A program made the position numbers and the translations under genes. Shown here piece by piece: positions 1-11,631 of a stretch of DNA of 64,000 nucleotides; the first letter of the stretch is position 1; every line of letters begins with the position of its first letter. Under the pieces are notes generated by a model. The model was not told where the DNA came from. It ran no database searches and saw nothing but the letters and a program-made list of their open reading frames with translations. The stretch covers positions 23,436,001-23,500,000 of the forward strand of contig OZ316892.1 of assembly GCA_973895155.1 (NCBI GenBank), read 5' to 3'. The DNA comes from Marsupella aquatica. Lineage: Eukaryota > Marchantiophyta.

Positions 1-75
1 CGCGCGGAGGTTTCCAACAGGTTTCGCTTGGAACAGTTTTGAGTGTTCGATAATTTTCAGTCCTGAGAAGGAACT
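1..75 (+). repeat. Single unit of the type I BTB upstream minisatellite
   Basis: One unit of the ~75-81 bp repeat that recurs at 3780, 11632 and 33175. Its core is the string GGAGGTTTCCAACAGG followed by a TTTTGAGTGTTCGATA tail. The window starts inside the array, so more units may lie upstream. It sits directly before a type I BTB copy, as the other arrays do. Confidence 0.75.
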
Positions 76-211
76 CAACCATTCTAAAGTAGTGCAGGGA
101 ATCTCGTTCGCGATCTTGTTTGGAAATATTCATTGCCAAGCTGTAATACATGCGAAACAAAACGGAAGTCCTTGTTCACTCAATGCCAATCGATATGTCG
201 GAGAATTAGAC

Positions 212-890
212 ATGTGCCAGCGAAAGCTGAGGTTATTAGGTTACCAGTTTGACAATGATGCAGGGGAGCAAACAGGCGATATGACGATCATAGTCGGAGG
301 CAACAGAGATGAGCCGATATTTGCTCACAAATCAGTACTGGTGTGTGATCCAGGCGCCCAATCCTCTGACTATTTGCACGTTTACACTTTCCTCTTTCAA
401 GAAGCAAAATAGTTTCCAAATCGCATGATAGAATGTTGTACTCAATAGCTCTTCACAGCATGTAGCGTAGAAGTAGATGAAGTCCTCCAATCCAAGTTAC
501 ACCCTAAAATTGATTTATATTGCATTGACGTTTTTTCCGGGCTGAGAAAATTGGCAGACAAGCGAATCAACCGTACTAAGTAAAATGTTCCAAGCCAAGA
601 CGGGGGAACAGCAGATAGGAGCAGTTTATATCAATGATGCTTCTCTCAAACCAATACGCACAATGATTAGATTTTTCTACGTCGATGAAGTAGATTTCAA
701 TGAAGCTCCTGCCGAAGAGGTACTGGAAGTCGCGACGCTCTTAAATATGATGTTGTCCGTCTCCGGATGATATGTAGTAACATCTGGCAATAACAATTAA
801 CCTAGAGAACCTGGGAAAGAGGATGGTGTTTGCTAAGAAGTTTGACTCCTCTATTATCCGGGCAGCAGCCAGGAAGTTCTGATGGCGGAA
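212..890 (+). pseudogene. BTB/POZ gene, type I, copy 1 (frameshifted)
   Basis: BTB/POZ proteins usually act as substrate adaptors of CUL3 ubiquitin ligases; this copy is unlikely to do so. Exon 1 (about 212-340) encodes the first half of the fold, ending in the AHKSVL strand; donor GTGTGTG at 341. Exon 2 starts at 558 after TTGGCAG and continues the fold without a gap (STVLSKMF, then INDASL, then RFFYVDEVDF). Against the intact copy at 12057 there is a small insertion near 731-737 that shifts the frame, and further stops follow at ~772-800. The usual start ATG-TCG-GAG is also followed at once by TAG, leaving only the internal ATG at 212. It is the most decayed type I copy. Exon coordinates rest on alignment by eye to the other copies. 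Confidence 0.75.
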
Positions 891-1788
891 TTTTGTTAGC
901 CGCTGTTTTGAAGGCATTTTACGATCACAATGGCGTTTTGTATGTTTCTTAGTAGCACTTTGCTCGAAGATTCTCATGAGACCATTAAGACTAGACCTTT
1001 CTTAGTAGCCACAGCTTCTATATAGATTAGACACTTGGATTTGCAGTTCTACTTGCGGATTGTGAACAGTTGCTTCAGCATTTGCATCTCCTGAGTTTAT
1101 ATCGTAGTAAAGCGGGATGTACGGACAAAATGATGCGAAAGCAACTGGTTTGAACTTGTTTGTACACCGTGTGGGCCTAAATTTTTTATTGTTTTTGCCC
1201 ATTAAAAATTCTGACCCAATAATCTTGCCAAACTTTTTTTTTCCCAATATTCGCCATGTAGCATTGCCACAAGTGTTCAATTTGTGTCCGCCAATGCATT
1301 TTTTTCTCGCGAATTTATGGCTGACTGCTACAGAAGGCAGAAAGGAAAAGATTGAGACTCGCTAAAACTCTGGTGCGACTGACTGCTACCGAAGGCAGAA
1401 AGGAAAAGATTGGGACTCCCTAATACTCTAGTGTGTGCACCCTCAAGTGTCCGGAACAGAGTCCGGAACATTATTGAAACCGAAGGTTGTGAATCTACCC
1501 TAGCAATTGGTCATGTGGGATTCTGATAATAACTCAAACACAAAGCAATATAGTTTAGATGGCATCATGGAAAGTATTCTTAAATGAGGGGCAAACACAA
1601 TTGTTATAGCCCATTTGATTTCATTCACAGCCCTGGATACTCTCCTCGTGCCGCGTACTGTAGAGTCCTTTAAACAGAGGAGGCCCTGCTTTCGAACGCC
1701 ACAGTCCTCCAAACTCAAAACAGCAAAGAGGGGATCAACGTTCAGGGAGCGGTGCCACGCAAGCCGGCCACTTGGTAGGAAACAAAAC
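891..1788. other. BTB gene flank, shared with 7.8-8.1 kb
   Basis: No gene seen. Parts of 1180-1290 and 1500-1770 match 7835-8125 closely, for example the CCCATTAAAAATTCTGACC string and the stretch before the type II triple repeat. This is the upstream part of a duplicated type II BTB unit. A short local duplication (GACTGCTAC-GAAGGCAGAAAGGAAAAGATTG, split here by the variable base) lies at about 1321-1410. Confidence 0.6.
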
Positions 1789-2030
1789 CTTACACCCGCG
1801 CCACTTTACAGCAAGTAAATGAAGCATAAAACAAAACTAAGAACAAGTCCTACGTTTATTAACGATGATTGCTTACTCCCGCGGAACTTTACACAAAGTA
1901 AAGCGTAAACGAAAACTGACAACGAGTCCTACGTTTAACGATTACTGCTTACACCCGCGCCACTTTACACAAAGTAAAGCGTCCACAAAACTGCGAACGA
2001 GTCGTACATTAGACGATGACTCCGACCAAA
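1789..2030 (+). repeat. Triple ~80 bp repeat upstream of type II BTB gene
   Basis: Three diverged direct copies begin at about 1789, 1872 and 1948. Each holds CTTACnCCCGCG, the inverted repeat CTTTACacaaaGTAAAG (weaker in the first unit), and a GAGTCCTACGTTTA-like end. The same array stands at 8128-8368 before another type II copy, so it travels with the gene and may be part of its promoter. Function is inferred only from position. Confidence 0.7.
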
Positions 2031-2214
2031 TGACGAAGGAAACACCTTCACAGGGATCTTTCACATCCCTTTCAGCAAACAGACCCAACTTGTCTTTGAA
2101 GCGAAACGCAATTCTTCCGCTCTGAAGTCCACACTACTGTTTCGTTTGGGGATAGTATTTGTGGTCGATAGATGCCACTCTTGAGAGGAAACTTCACCAT
2201 TCTGACTCCGTGCC

Positions 2215-3020
2215 ATGGAAGCTTGTTTAAGAGTGGCTGACTGGAAAATCTGTGCTATATGCACAAGAAGCTATCTCAAAAGGTCCACCTCAATTTCATC
2301 CCGATCACGGTCCCGATCACGGTGTCTTGAATGCTTAGAAGTTGAACTGAGGAAGCAGGAGCCTCAGCTAGATATGTTGAAGCGAAAGCTGAATTTTCTA
2401 GGCTATCGGTTCGACAATGATGCAGAAAGGGGCGATATAAGGATCATAGTGGGAGACAGAAAGGATGAGCCCCTATTTGCTTACAAACTGATACTGGTCT
2501 GTGATCCAATCCTGTGATGATATGCTCATTTTGTGGTTTTCTCATTTTGCGCTTTCAAGAAGTAGAATTAATATAGCTTGAAGTACATGAGGCCCGATGT
2601 TGATTTATAATTAATCTCCTGACTTTTTTTTCGTGACAAAAATGGCAGTCCAGCAAATCATCCGTACTCGATAAGATGTTCAAGTCCAAGATGCTGGAGG
2701 AGCTGACAGGAACAATTCGTATTGAAGATGCTTCGCTTGAAGCCATACAAGCAATGGTTACGTTCTGCTACGTTGCTGAAGTAGATTTCACTAAGGCGCC
2801 TGCCGAAGAGGTAGTGGAAGTCGCCCATAAATATGACATTTCTATTCTCCAAGACATATGTGAGGACCATCTCGCCAGAACACTTAACAGAGAGAACCTG
2901 CCAAAGAGGATGGTGATTGCTAAGAAGTTTGACTCTCATGTTATCACAAGAGCGGCCTCGAGGTTTTGCAGCGAAAATCATGACAACAGTTTTCAGGATA
3001 ATACGTCGACATTTTCTTAG
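2215..3020 (+). CDS. BTB/POZ protein with N-terminal Cys4 motif, type II copy A (two exons)
   Basis: Probable substrate adaptor of a CUL3 ubiquitin ligase. Exons 2215-2496 and 2649-3020 join in phase 0 to give about 217 residues. Residues ~13-38 hold CAIC and CLEC pairs, a probable zinc-binding Cys4 motif; then a short helical stretch (LKRKLNFLGYRFDN), then BTB: GDIRIIVGD, (A)YKLIL at the exon 1 end, SSVLDKMF at the exon 2 start, RIEDASL, FCYVAEVDF, then the helical tail HKYDISILQDICEDHL. The Cys4-plus-BTB order matches Arabidopsis At4g08455. The intron (2497-2648, GTCTGTG...GGCAG) is supported because splicing restores the fold exactly. AHK is changed to AYK here, and AT-rich short introns suit a plant. 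No frameshift or stop is seen. It belongs to a local tandem family (2215, 4292, 8555). Confidence 0.85.
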
Positions 3021-3779
3021 CCACAGGTTTAAGAAATTTTACGATGAGGAGAGCCTTTTGTATGTCTCTTGTTGTGTCGACGTACTTCTTATGCGACATA
3101 AGACAAACATCGCTCCCTCTCTCACAATACCTGCCATGTATCTCCAACTAAACCTCTCGTGAAGGCATACTTGTACTTGTCTGAGATGAAAGGGTGCGCA
3201 TGCAGGTAGTGTATGTATATTCAAAATGGCTTTGTTATGGAAATGTTACAAAGATTACGTACCCAAGTTGCCCAGACCCTGCGGTCAGAAAGCACTGGGA
3301 CTTTTCAGATTCCGATCACTAATTTAGATTCGCGGTCACAACTTATACATGCATGTTTTCAGCAAATTGTAAGAGCCCTTAAGCAGGTTCTAAATTGAGC
3401 CCAGCGACCAATTTTATGCACTGTCAACCATCTCCGGAAGTCGGGTCCACTCCACAGAGAGAAAGGTGTCTCGTTAATAGATCAATTTGGGAGAACTTTT
3501 CACCTGAATGGTCGCGGCCTGGCACTCTTGCAGCCTAGAAGTAGAAACGGTGTTTGCAGTTGTTGGCTTTATTTAGAGTGCCGCGGACGACGACAGAATA
3601 AGTACGTAGCGGTTACGAGAGCCTAAAATGGAGGGAGATCAATGGACAAAATTGCTAACCTAAATCTAAGAGCTAATTACACTCCCGTAAAGCAAGCACA
3701 ACAGACAACAGACGTGCGGCGCGCGCCTGAACTACAAAGAATCCTAAGGTCATATATTTGCGTCCTGTCACCAGTACTT
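3021..3779. other. BTB 3' flank and joined upstream block
   Basis: No gene recognised. 3240-3780 is repeated at 11100-11632 and in part at 32975-33175 (for example GTTGCCCAGACCCTGCG and GCCTAAAATGGAGGGAGATC). This block always precedes the type I minisatellite, so it marks the upstream flank of type I units. Confidence 0.55.
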
Positions 3780-3932
3780 CGTCTACCTAGCTTACTAGTA
3801 ACGCGGAGGTTCCCAACAGGTTCCGCATGGGATAGTTTTGAGAGTTCGATAGTTTCGTCTACCTAGCTTACTAGTAACGCAGAGGTTTCCAACAGGTTTC
3901 TCTTGGGATAGTTTTTGAGTCATCGATAATTT
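3780..3932 (+). repeat. Type I minisatellite, two units
   Basis: Two ~76 bp units start at 3780 and 3856, each opening with CGTCTACCTAGCTTACTAG and carrying the GTTCCCAACAGG/GTTTCCAACAGG core. Four units stand at the matching place at 11632 and 33175, so the copy number varies. Confidence 0.85.
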
Positions 3933-4145
3933 TGAGTCCGGAGAAGGAACTCAACCATTGTAAGGTAGTGCAGGGAATCTCGTTCGTGATCTTGTTTGGA
4001 AATATTCATTGCCAAACTGTATTACATGCGAAAGAAAACGGAAGTCCTTGTTCACTCAAAGCCAATCGTCATGTCGGAGAGTGTGCTAGCTAGATATGTG
4101 CCAGCGAAAGCTGAGGTTGTTAGGTTACAAGTTTGACAATGATGA
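3933..4145 (+). pseudogene. Truncated type I BTB 5' end, cut off by a recombination joint
   Basis: This is the leader and first codons of a type I copy (ATG-TCG-GAG at ~4072, then the CAGCGAAAGCTGAGG stretch encoding QRKLRLL). At about 4140 the sequence leaves the type I gene inside TTTGACAATGATG and continues as the type II upstream region (ACGAAGGAAACACC, as at ~2032). The shared ATGACGAAGG at the joint suggests exchange at microhomology. Only the first ~20-25 codons remain. Confidence 0.75.
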
Positions 4146-4291
4146 CGAAGGAAACACCTTCACAGCGAACTTGTTTTTGAAGCGAAACGCATTTCTTCTG
4201 CTCTGAAGTCCACGCTACTGGTTTTGGGATAGTATTTGTGGTGGATACATGTCACTCCTGAGAGGGAACTTCACCATTCTGACTCCGTGCC

Positions 4292-5082
4292 ATGGAAGCT
4301 TGTTTAAGAGTGGCTGACTGGAAAATCTGCGCTACATGCAGAAGAAGCTATCTCAAAAGGTCCGACTCAATTTCATCCGTATCACGGTGTCTTGATTGCG
4401 TAGAAGTTGAACTGAGGAAGCAGGAGGCTCAGCTCGATATGTTTAAGCGAAAGCTGAATTTTCTAGGCTATCGGTTCGACAATGATGCAGAAAGAGGCGA
4501 TATAAGGATCATAGCGGGAGACAGAAAAGATGAACCCCTATTTGCTCACAAACTGATACTGGTCTGTGATCCAATCCTGTGATGATATGCTCATTTTGTG
4601 ATTTGCTCATTTTGCGCTTTCAAGAAGTAGACTTATAGCTTGAAGTACATGAGGCCCGATGTTGATTTATAATTGATCTCCTGACTTTTTTTTCGTGACA
4701 AAAATGGCAGTCCAGCAAATCATCCGTACTCGATAAGATGTTCAAGTCCAAGATGCTGGAGGAGCGGACAGGAACAATTCGTATTAAAGATGCTTCTCTT
4801 GAAGCCATACAAGCAATGATTCTGTTCTGCTATGTTGCTGAAGTAGATTTCACTAAAGCCCTTGCCGAAGAGGTACTGGAAGTCGCCCATAAATATGACA
4901 TTTCTCTTCTCCAAGATATATGTGAGGACCATCTGGCCACAACACTTGACAGAGAGAACCTGCCAAAGAGGATGGTGATTGCTAAGAAGTTTGACTCTCA
5001 TGTTATCACAAGAGCGGCCTTGAGGTTTTTGAGCGAAAATTGTGACAATAGTTTTCAGGATTTTTTGTCCACATTTTGTTAG
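4292..5082 (+). CDS. BTB/POZ protein with N-terminal Cys4 motif, type II copy B (two exons)
   Basis: Exons 4292-4561 and 4711-5082, phase 0, about 213 residues. Same layout as the copy at 2215: CATC and CLDC pairs near residues 13-34, FKRKLNFLGYRFDN, GDIRIIAGD, AHKLIL at the splice joint, SSVLDKMF, RIKDASL, FCYVAEVDF, HKYDISLLQDICEDHL, and a short tail. It keeps AHK, unlike the 2215 copy. Its upstream DNA is a hybrid: the minisatellite and start of a type I copy lie just before it (3780-4145) and most of the type II triple repeat is missing, so its expression may differ from its sisters. The frame is open throughout. Role as a CUL3 adaptor is inferred from the family. Confidence 0.85.
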
Positions 5083-5828
5083 CCACAGTTTCAAGAAATT
5101 TTAGGATGAGGAGAGCCTTTGTATGTCTTTTGTTAGTACTTTGCCTGTAGCTTTTGATGAGACTACCGAGATCTCGACCCTTCTGAGCAGCCATCGGTTC
5201 CCAGCTTCTGTTGGAACCATTCGAATACAAGCAAATGTACATAGCTCTATCGAAGTTGTTCAATTTTCCCCGCCAAGTCTATACTCCCTATACGTGTTTC
5301 CAATTGCCATAGGAAGACGGACGCGTCACGAGCATCTTCCTGTTGTTGTAAGGATATATATGGTGAACACCCCATGGTTACCGTCAGTTTGATTTTCCTC
5401 TGGTCTACCATTGCTGTCGGGCATTTTGAAACTCTTCACCCGGATGGTGACCAATGGCTTCAGCATTTGCACGTCATCTGACTTCATGGTTTAATTCGAT
5501 GATTTTGCCCTCAATTAGGATAGCAGATTTTGAGGTACTCGAGTTTGGATAGATATATATTTTACGTTGCAAGTTTTGGCTTAATTGATATGATCCAGAG
5601 AATTTAATTTACAATCAACTGGTTTCAAGTTGTTTTACACCATTTTGGTCAAATATTGTTGTCAATTTAGAATATCAGCGGAGTCGTACAAGAAACATGT
5701 CAGTAGAGTCCTATAAGAAGTAGGTCGACTGTCCAAGAACTAATCCGATTTAACGTCGCATAACATTTGCCCTCTTCCAAAGGTAGTGTCCAATCTCTCA
5801 CCGTTTTGACCTCTCATATATCAAACGC
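5083..5828. other. Intergenic, no gene seen
   Basis: The first ~120 bases are ordinary BTB 3' flank similar to that after 3020. The rest is AT-rich with no recognisable coding or repeat pattern. Confidence 0.5.
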
Positions 5829-5992
5829 TAGATTTGCTTCCAAGCTTGCCTGGAGCAGAGGAAGGGAAGTGGCGGCTTCAACTAATCGTGTTCAGAGGTC
5901 GAATTCATGCTAGATTTGCTTCCAAGCTTGCCCGGAGCAGAGGAAAGAAATTGGGGGCTTCAACTAATCGTGGTCAGAGGTCGAATTCATGC
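5829..5992 (+). repeat. 82-bp direct duplication
   Basis: Two diverged units begin at about 5829 and 5911, each opening with CTAGATTTGCTTCCAAGC and ending in GGTCGAATTCATG. One unit only is present at the matching place at about 9389, so the doubling is local. Confidence 0.8.
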
Positions 5993-6600
5993 GAAATTGC
6001 TTCAGAGTGACCAAGTAGCGACACCATTACAGTTTTGGTGCTGTTTCCACCCCGGAAAATTTCTTAGATCAACCTTTAGAACTAGCTTCACCACAGGTCT
6101 GCTTCGACCCTCATGGTGAGAAAGTAGCCAGCACCTCTCGAGTTTTTTTGGTGGAGGCTAGATCTAGGGTGTCAAATGTTTGCACCTAGCCCCGTTCTTC
6201 ATTTTTTCGATATGTTTAGTAAAGTCAAGAATCATCAATTCGTCGTACTTCGGACAATTGACCAAAGCCCGGGCCCGCGTGGCTGTGATACCCTGCAGGA
6301 TGCTGGAAGGTTCAGATTGCCGAGTTCGTCTGGTTGATCGTCTTTCGGTTTCACGGCACAAAAACCAAAAAACAAAGTAAATTAACGATTGTTCGATCTC
6401 GAGGTTTACGAGAAACCTGTTGCTGCCAGAGTCGAACTCATTTTATTCGAACAAAATCTTCTTATTTTAGGTCCATGTTTTCCGGCATTGTAACGTGCCA
6501 CTGAAAATGAAGGTTCAGAAAATAAAACATATCTACACATCTTGGCATCTTTTTGACGTGTACGACCTCTTTTCCACTGTTGGATCAAGCTGCGGGTCCC
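5993..6600. repeat. Dispersed flank block, copy 1 of 4
   Basis: 5993-6600 matches 9471-10060 nearly throughout, and the part from ACCCTGCAGGATGCTGGA on recurs at 15328-15640 and 35068-35380. All four follow BTB or BTB-derived DNA. There is no coding content; the block is a marker of how the BTB units were copied. Confidence 0.75.
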
Positions 6601-8127
6601 TAAATGTTGCTTGTGTGACTTTTCAAATATTAATAATTACTTGCCAATGCAAATACAAACTATAGAGGGTGTGAAATTCAAAAGAGAATAGAGTTCTTGA
6701 TAACTGGCAAAATAATATGTGACTCATGATCGATGTATTAGGTGCATGCTACAAGGACAGAGTTTCAGTCCTTTGGTCAAGTACACAAGCAGAAATTAGT
6801 TCGTGGACCCCTTGGCTAATAAAATCCGGGGAAGAGTCTATCTGAGTCCTCTTCATTTCTTATCTTCGGAAATCTCGTCCGTCCATCATAATGGCCAATC
6901 TATGGCTCAAAAGAAAGATTTCAAACAGATCTATGGATGGGATCTGTCCGTTTTGCAAATGAGTTAATTAACCCCATTCTCACTCATTTTCTCACCCTCT
7001 CCCTTTTACAAAGAACTCTATTATGTAAGGTGTAATTATAGTAAGTTTTCTATTTGGAGAACAGTCTTACTAAAATAGGAAATATTCTATAGAGAACAAT
7101 AAGATTAGGGTTAGGGTGATTGTGGTCACATTTATTTTCTTTTTGTAATCTCTGGATTTTGTGTCAATAAACATTATTACAAAACAGGAGGAGGAGACTA
7201 ATATTAATATCAAAATTCCCCCCAAGACCATACATAGAGTTTCTTAATTCTATTATTTTTAGCGGGGAGCTATTCCCTCTTTGCTCTGTTTTTTTGTGAG
7301 GGTAGTTTTTGTGGGGATTGGTTGTTGTGTTGTGACAGAATGGGGGAGGTGTAGGGGAGTCATTATTTAATATGTTGCTTCTTTACATCTTTGCTTAAAT
7401 TTCTTCCCTTGGATTGGGCCAAGCCCAATTCTGGATATAGTTTTCTATGCTTTTCCAATGTTTTCCCCTCTCTCTTATCTCTTTAGTTTTTCAACATATT
7501 TCCTGCACAACGTCTTTAATTTCCACTTGACACAGTTTTTGCTTGACATGTTTTTTGACAACTTACCCACCAAATCACACTTTTGCTCTACATCTTTTTC
7601 ACATCAGACAGTTTCTCCACTTGGCATCAAGTATAATAATGTGTGATCCAGCCAATTTGCGCAAGGGGGATGGTAAATTTATAAAAAAAAAGGGACACGA
7701 TCCTGATCATCCCCTACAAATATATTTGATTCCACTGTTGGATCAAGCTCAAAGACCGGGTCTGCGTCCCTTCATGTCCTGCCTTGACAAGACATGAAAC
7801 AGTTGCTAGCCTCAAACTTCTTCTCTTTTTGCCCATTAAAAATTCTGACCTATTATCTTGCCAATTTGTTTTTCCCAATATTCGCCATATATCATGGCCA
7901 CAAGTTTTTGAAACTACCATAGTAATTGGTCAAGTGGGGTCAGTACCCAAAGACAAAGCAATATATTTTAGATGGCATCATGGAAAGTATTCTTAATTGA
8001 GGGCAAACACACTTGCTCATAGCCCATGCTTTCGAACGCCACCGTCCTCAAACTCAAAACCGCTAAGAGGGGATCAACGTTCAGGGAGCGGTGCCACGCA
8101 AGCTGGTCACTTGGTGGGAAACAAAAC
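6601..8127. other. Intergenic, AT-rich; fragment of an MITE-like repeat
   Basis: No gene seen. About 6865-6975 matches 24295-24400 inside or beside the MITE at 23966 (ATCTCGTCCGTCCATCATA, CTATGGCTCAAAAGAAAGAT), so a fragment of that repeat family lies here. A short telomere-like run (ATTAGGGTTAGGG) is at ~7104. 7790-8127 is the flank shared with 1.1-1.8 kb. Confidence 0.5.
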
Positions 8128-8368
8128 CTTACACCCGCGCCACTTGACAGCAAGTAAATAAAGCATAAAAAAAAACTAAGAACAAGTCCTACGTTTATTA
8201 ACGATGATTGCTTACTCCCGCGGTACTTTACACAAAGTAAAGCGTAAACGAAAACTGACCACGAGTCCTACGTTTAACGATTACTGCTTACACCCGCGCC
8301 ACTTTACACAAAGTAAAGCGTCCACAAAACTGCGAACGAGTCGTACATTAGACGATGACTCCGACCAA
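8128..8368 (+). repeat. Triple ~80 bp repeat upstream of type II BTB copy C
   Basis: Same array as at 1789-2030 with only a few base changes: three units, each with CCCGCG and the CTTTACacaaaGTAAAG inverted repeat or a variant. The close match implies a more recent duplication than that between types I and II. Confidence 0.75.
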
Positions 8369-8554
8369 ATGACGAAGGAAATACCTTCACAGGGATCTTT
8401 CACATCCCTTTCAGCAAACAGACCCAACTTGTCTTTGAAGCGAAACGCATTTCTTCCGCTCTGAAGTCCACACTACTGGTTTCGTTTGGGGATAGTATTT
8501 GTGGTCGATAGACGCCACTCCTGAGAGGAAACTTCACCATTCTGACTTAGTGCC

Positions 8555-9330
8555 ATGGACTCTTGTTTACCAACGGCTGACTGGAAAATCTGTGCTACAT
8601 GCACAAGAAGCTATCTCAAAAGGTCCGACTCAATTTCACCCGGATCACGGTGTCTTGAATGTTCAGAAGATGCACTCAGGCAGCAGGAGGCTCAGCTAGA
8701 TATGTTCCAGCGAAAGCTGAATTTCCTAGGGTATCGGTTCTACAATGATGCAGAAAGAGGCGATACAAGTATCATAGTGGGAAACAGAAAAGATGAGCCC
8801 CTATTTGCTCACAAACTGATACTGGTCTGTAATCCAATCCTGTGATGATATACTCATTTGGTGATTTGCTCGTTTTGCGCTTTCAAGAAGTAGACTAATA
8901 GCTTGAAGTCCGTGAGGCCCGATGTTGATTTATAATTAATCTCCTGACTACTTTTTTTCCTGACAAAAATGACAGTCCAGCAAATCCTCCGTACTCGATA
9001 AGATGTTCAAGTTCAAGATGCTGGAGGAACCGACAGGAACAATTCGTATTGAAGATGCTTCTCTTGAAGCCATACAAGCAATGATTAGGTTCTGCTACGT
9101 TGCTGAAGTAGATTTCACTAGAGCGCGTGCCGAAGAGGTACGAGAAGTCGCCCATAAATATGACATTTCTCTTCTCCAAGATATATGTGAGGACTATCTG
9201 GCCACAACAGTTAACAGAGAGGATGGTGATTGCAAGAAAGTTTGACTCTCATGTTATCACAAGGGCGGCCTCGAGGTTTTTCAGCGAAAATCATGACAAC
9301 AGTTTTGAGGATAATATGTCGAACATTCAG
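8555..9330 (+). pseudogene. BTB/POZ Cys4 gene, type II copy C (14-nt deletion)
   Basis: Exon 1 8555-8824 and exon 2 from 8976 are intact at first and splice in phase 0, giving CATC/CLEC, the QRKLNFLGYRF stretch, AHKLIL, SSVLDKMF, RIEDASL and FCYVAEVDF. Near 9222 the sequence lacks 14 bases that the 2215 and 4292 copies have between two GAG triplets (encoding roughly NLPKR), a deletion that could arise by slippage at GAG. The frame then stops at 9245. The next frame still reads the family C-terminus (VIARKFDSHVITRAASRF) to ~9330. Thus the BTB core survives but the C-terminal helices are lost; a shortened protein is possible but a pseudogene is more likely. Confidence 0.8.
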
Positions 9331-9388
9331 TTAGCAACAGGTTTAAGACATTTTACGATGAGGAGAGCCGTTTTGAGCTCTCATCAAA

Positions 9389-10060
9389 CGCTAGATTTGC
9401 TTCCAAGCTTGCCTGGGGCAGAGGAAAGGAATTGGCGGCTTCAACTAATCGTGTTCAGAGGTCGAATTCATGCGAAATTGCTTCAGAATGACCAAGTAGC
9501 GACACCATTACAGTTTTGGTGCTCTTTTCACCCCGGAAAATTTCTTAGATCGACCTTTAGAACTAGCTTCACCACAGGTCTGCTTCGACCCTCATAGTGA
9601 GAAAGTAACCATCACCTCTCGAGTTTCTTTGGTGGACCCTAGATCTAGGGTGTGCAATGTTTGCAACTAGCCCCGTTCTTCATTTTTTCGATATGTTTAG
9701 TAAAGTCGAGAATCATCAATTGGTCGTACTTCGGACAATTGACCAAAGCCCGGGTCCGCGTGACTGTGATACCCTGCAGGATGCTGGAAGGTTCAGATTG
9801 CCGAGTTCGTCTGGTTGATCGTCTTTCGGTTTCACGGCACAAAATTAACGATTGTTCGATCTCGAGGTTTACGAGAAACCTGTTGCTAGCTGCCAGGGTC
9901 GAACTCATTTTATTCTAACAAAATCTTCTTATTTTAGGTCCATGTTTTCCGGCATTGTAACGTGCCACTGTGAATATGAAGTTTCAGAATATAAAACATA
10001 TCTACAAATCTTGGCATCTTTTTGACGTGCGACCTCTTGACGTCACGGTACTCTCACTTG
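9389..10060. repeat. Dispersed flank block, copy 2 of 4
   Basis: Close match to 5911-6600, joined here directly to the end of BTB copy C at about 9380. It continues into sequence shared with 35330-35800. Confidence 0.75.
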
Positions 10061-11631
10061 AGTCTCCTTCTTTATCATGATATTATCAGACTTCCTAACA
10101 GGCTCAGTTAATTTTTCCCCTGTTCTAGCTAAGTGCGTTTTGCTTGTCATATCTTTTCTAAAGTATTGCATATATCTAAGAAGGGTTCTCAGCCTTGTGT
10201 AGTTCGGTCAGCGGATCGGATCATGTACGTCTGATCGACTCAAGATAGCAAGAATGATTTTGTCACACAAGTTTCCGGAAATCATTTATACCTGTGGGAA
10301 TGATACGCAGATCTAACAGTTGCTCATGCACGAAAACTACGGGTATTATCTCGATCTTAATAAGACAAACATTGCTCCCTCTCTGTCGCAATACCTCCCA
10401 TGTATCTCCAACTAAATCTCTCGTGAAGGGATACTTGTACTTGTCTGAGATGAAAGGGTGCGCGTGCAGGTAGTGTATATATATTCAAAATTGCTTTGTA
10501 CTGGTGAGGCTTAAGCGGTTAGACGTCCGAAAGAGAGGCAATTTAAAGCGAGCTTGGAGTTTGCATGAGTGATCGAAGATTTATTCTGATAAAATGGCGT
10601 GTAAAGAGAGAAAATTTTAACTTAAATGCCATGGGTCGTTAGAGTTGGATTGATAGAGTCCGCTTTTCCGACTAGCGGTAGGTGCAGAGTACTTGGAGTT
10701 TCTGTCACCAGATTTCGAAGACTTTTTGAAAGGATCTACAGGTGGAAAGCGAAATAGCTGTAACATTCTATCCTATGTCGATCACTAGCTAGAATCATGA
10801 TCGAGGTATATCTCTTTCGCCTGACAACTAGTAGCCACACGCAGTAGCATTTTTACATCTGAATTCACATATCAGCGGAGCAACACTGACTGCTTGCCAT
10901 CGAATGGGCCGCAGTCTACATGACTGATCGACATGTTAGTGTTGCCAACAATACTAGCAACTTCAACAATACCAGCAACTGTGATATCTTCACCGCAACT
11001 TCAAATAGTGCTTTGTTCTTAGTTTAAAAGAAAAGAGCCTTTTCTACAGGCCGGCCTTTCATCTGGCAGGTGGCTCCAGGTGTTTCGTCGGGTGGAAACG
11101 TTACAAAGATTACCCAAGTTGCCCAGACCCTGCGTTCAGAAAGCACTCAGACTTTTCAGATTCCGATCACTAATTTAGATTCGCGGTCACACCTTATACA
11201 TGCATGTTTCAGCAAAGTGTTAGAGCCCTTAAGCAGGTTCTAAATTGAGCCCAGCGACCAATTTTATGCACTGTCAACCATCTCCGGAAGTCGGGTCCAC
11301 TCCACAGAGAGAAAGCTTTCTCGTTCACAGATCAATTCGGGAGAACTTTTCACCTGAATGGCCGCGGCCTGGCACTCTTGCAGCCTAGAAGTAGAAACGG
11401 TGCCTAGAGTTGTTGTCTTTGTTTAGAGCGCCACGGATGACGACGGAATAAGTACGTAGCGGTCAGGAGAGCCTAAAATGGAGGGAGATCAATGGACAAA
11501 ATTGCTAACCTAAATCTAAGAGCTAATTACACTCCCGTAAAGCAAGGACAACAGACAACAACAGACGTGCGGCGCACGCTTAACTACAAAGAATCCTGAG
11601 GTCATATATTTGCGTCCTGTCACCAGTACTT
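10061..11631. other. BTB flank mosaic
   Basis: 10040-11060 matches 35350-36345 and in part 15600-16210 (for example CATATCAGCGGAG, and CTGACTGCTTGCCATCGAA). At about 11090 it switches to the 3240-3780 block that precedes type I minisatellites. The switch point is a joint between two flank types. No gene seen. Confidence 0.6.

Noticed and set aside
7458-7797. Short Phe-rich open frames
   Set aside because: T-rich base content; no motif; not kept in related copies.
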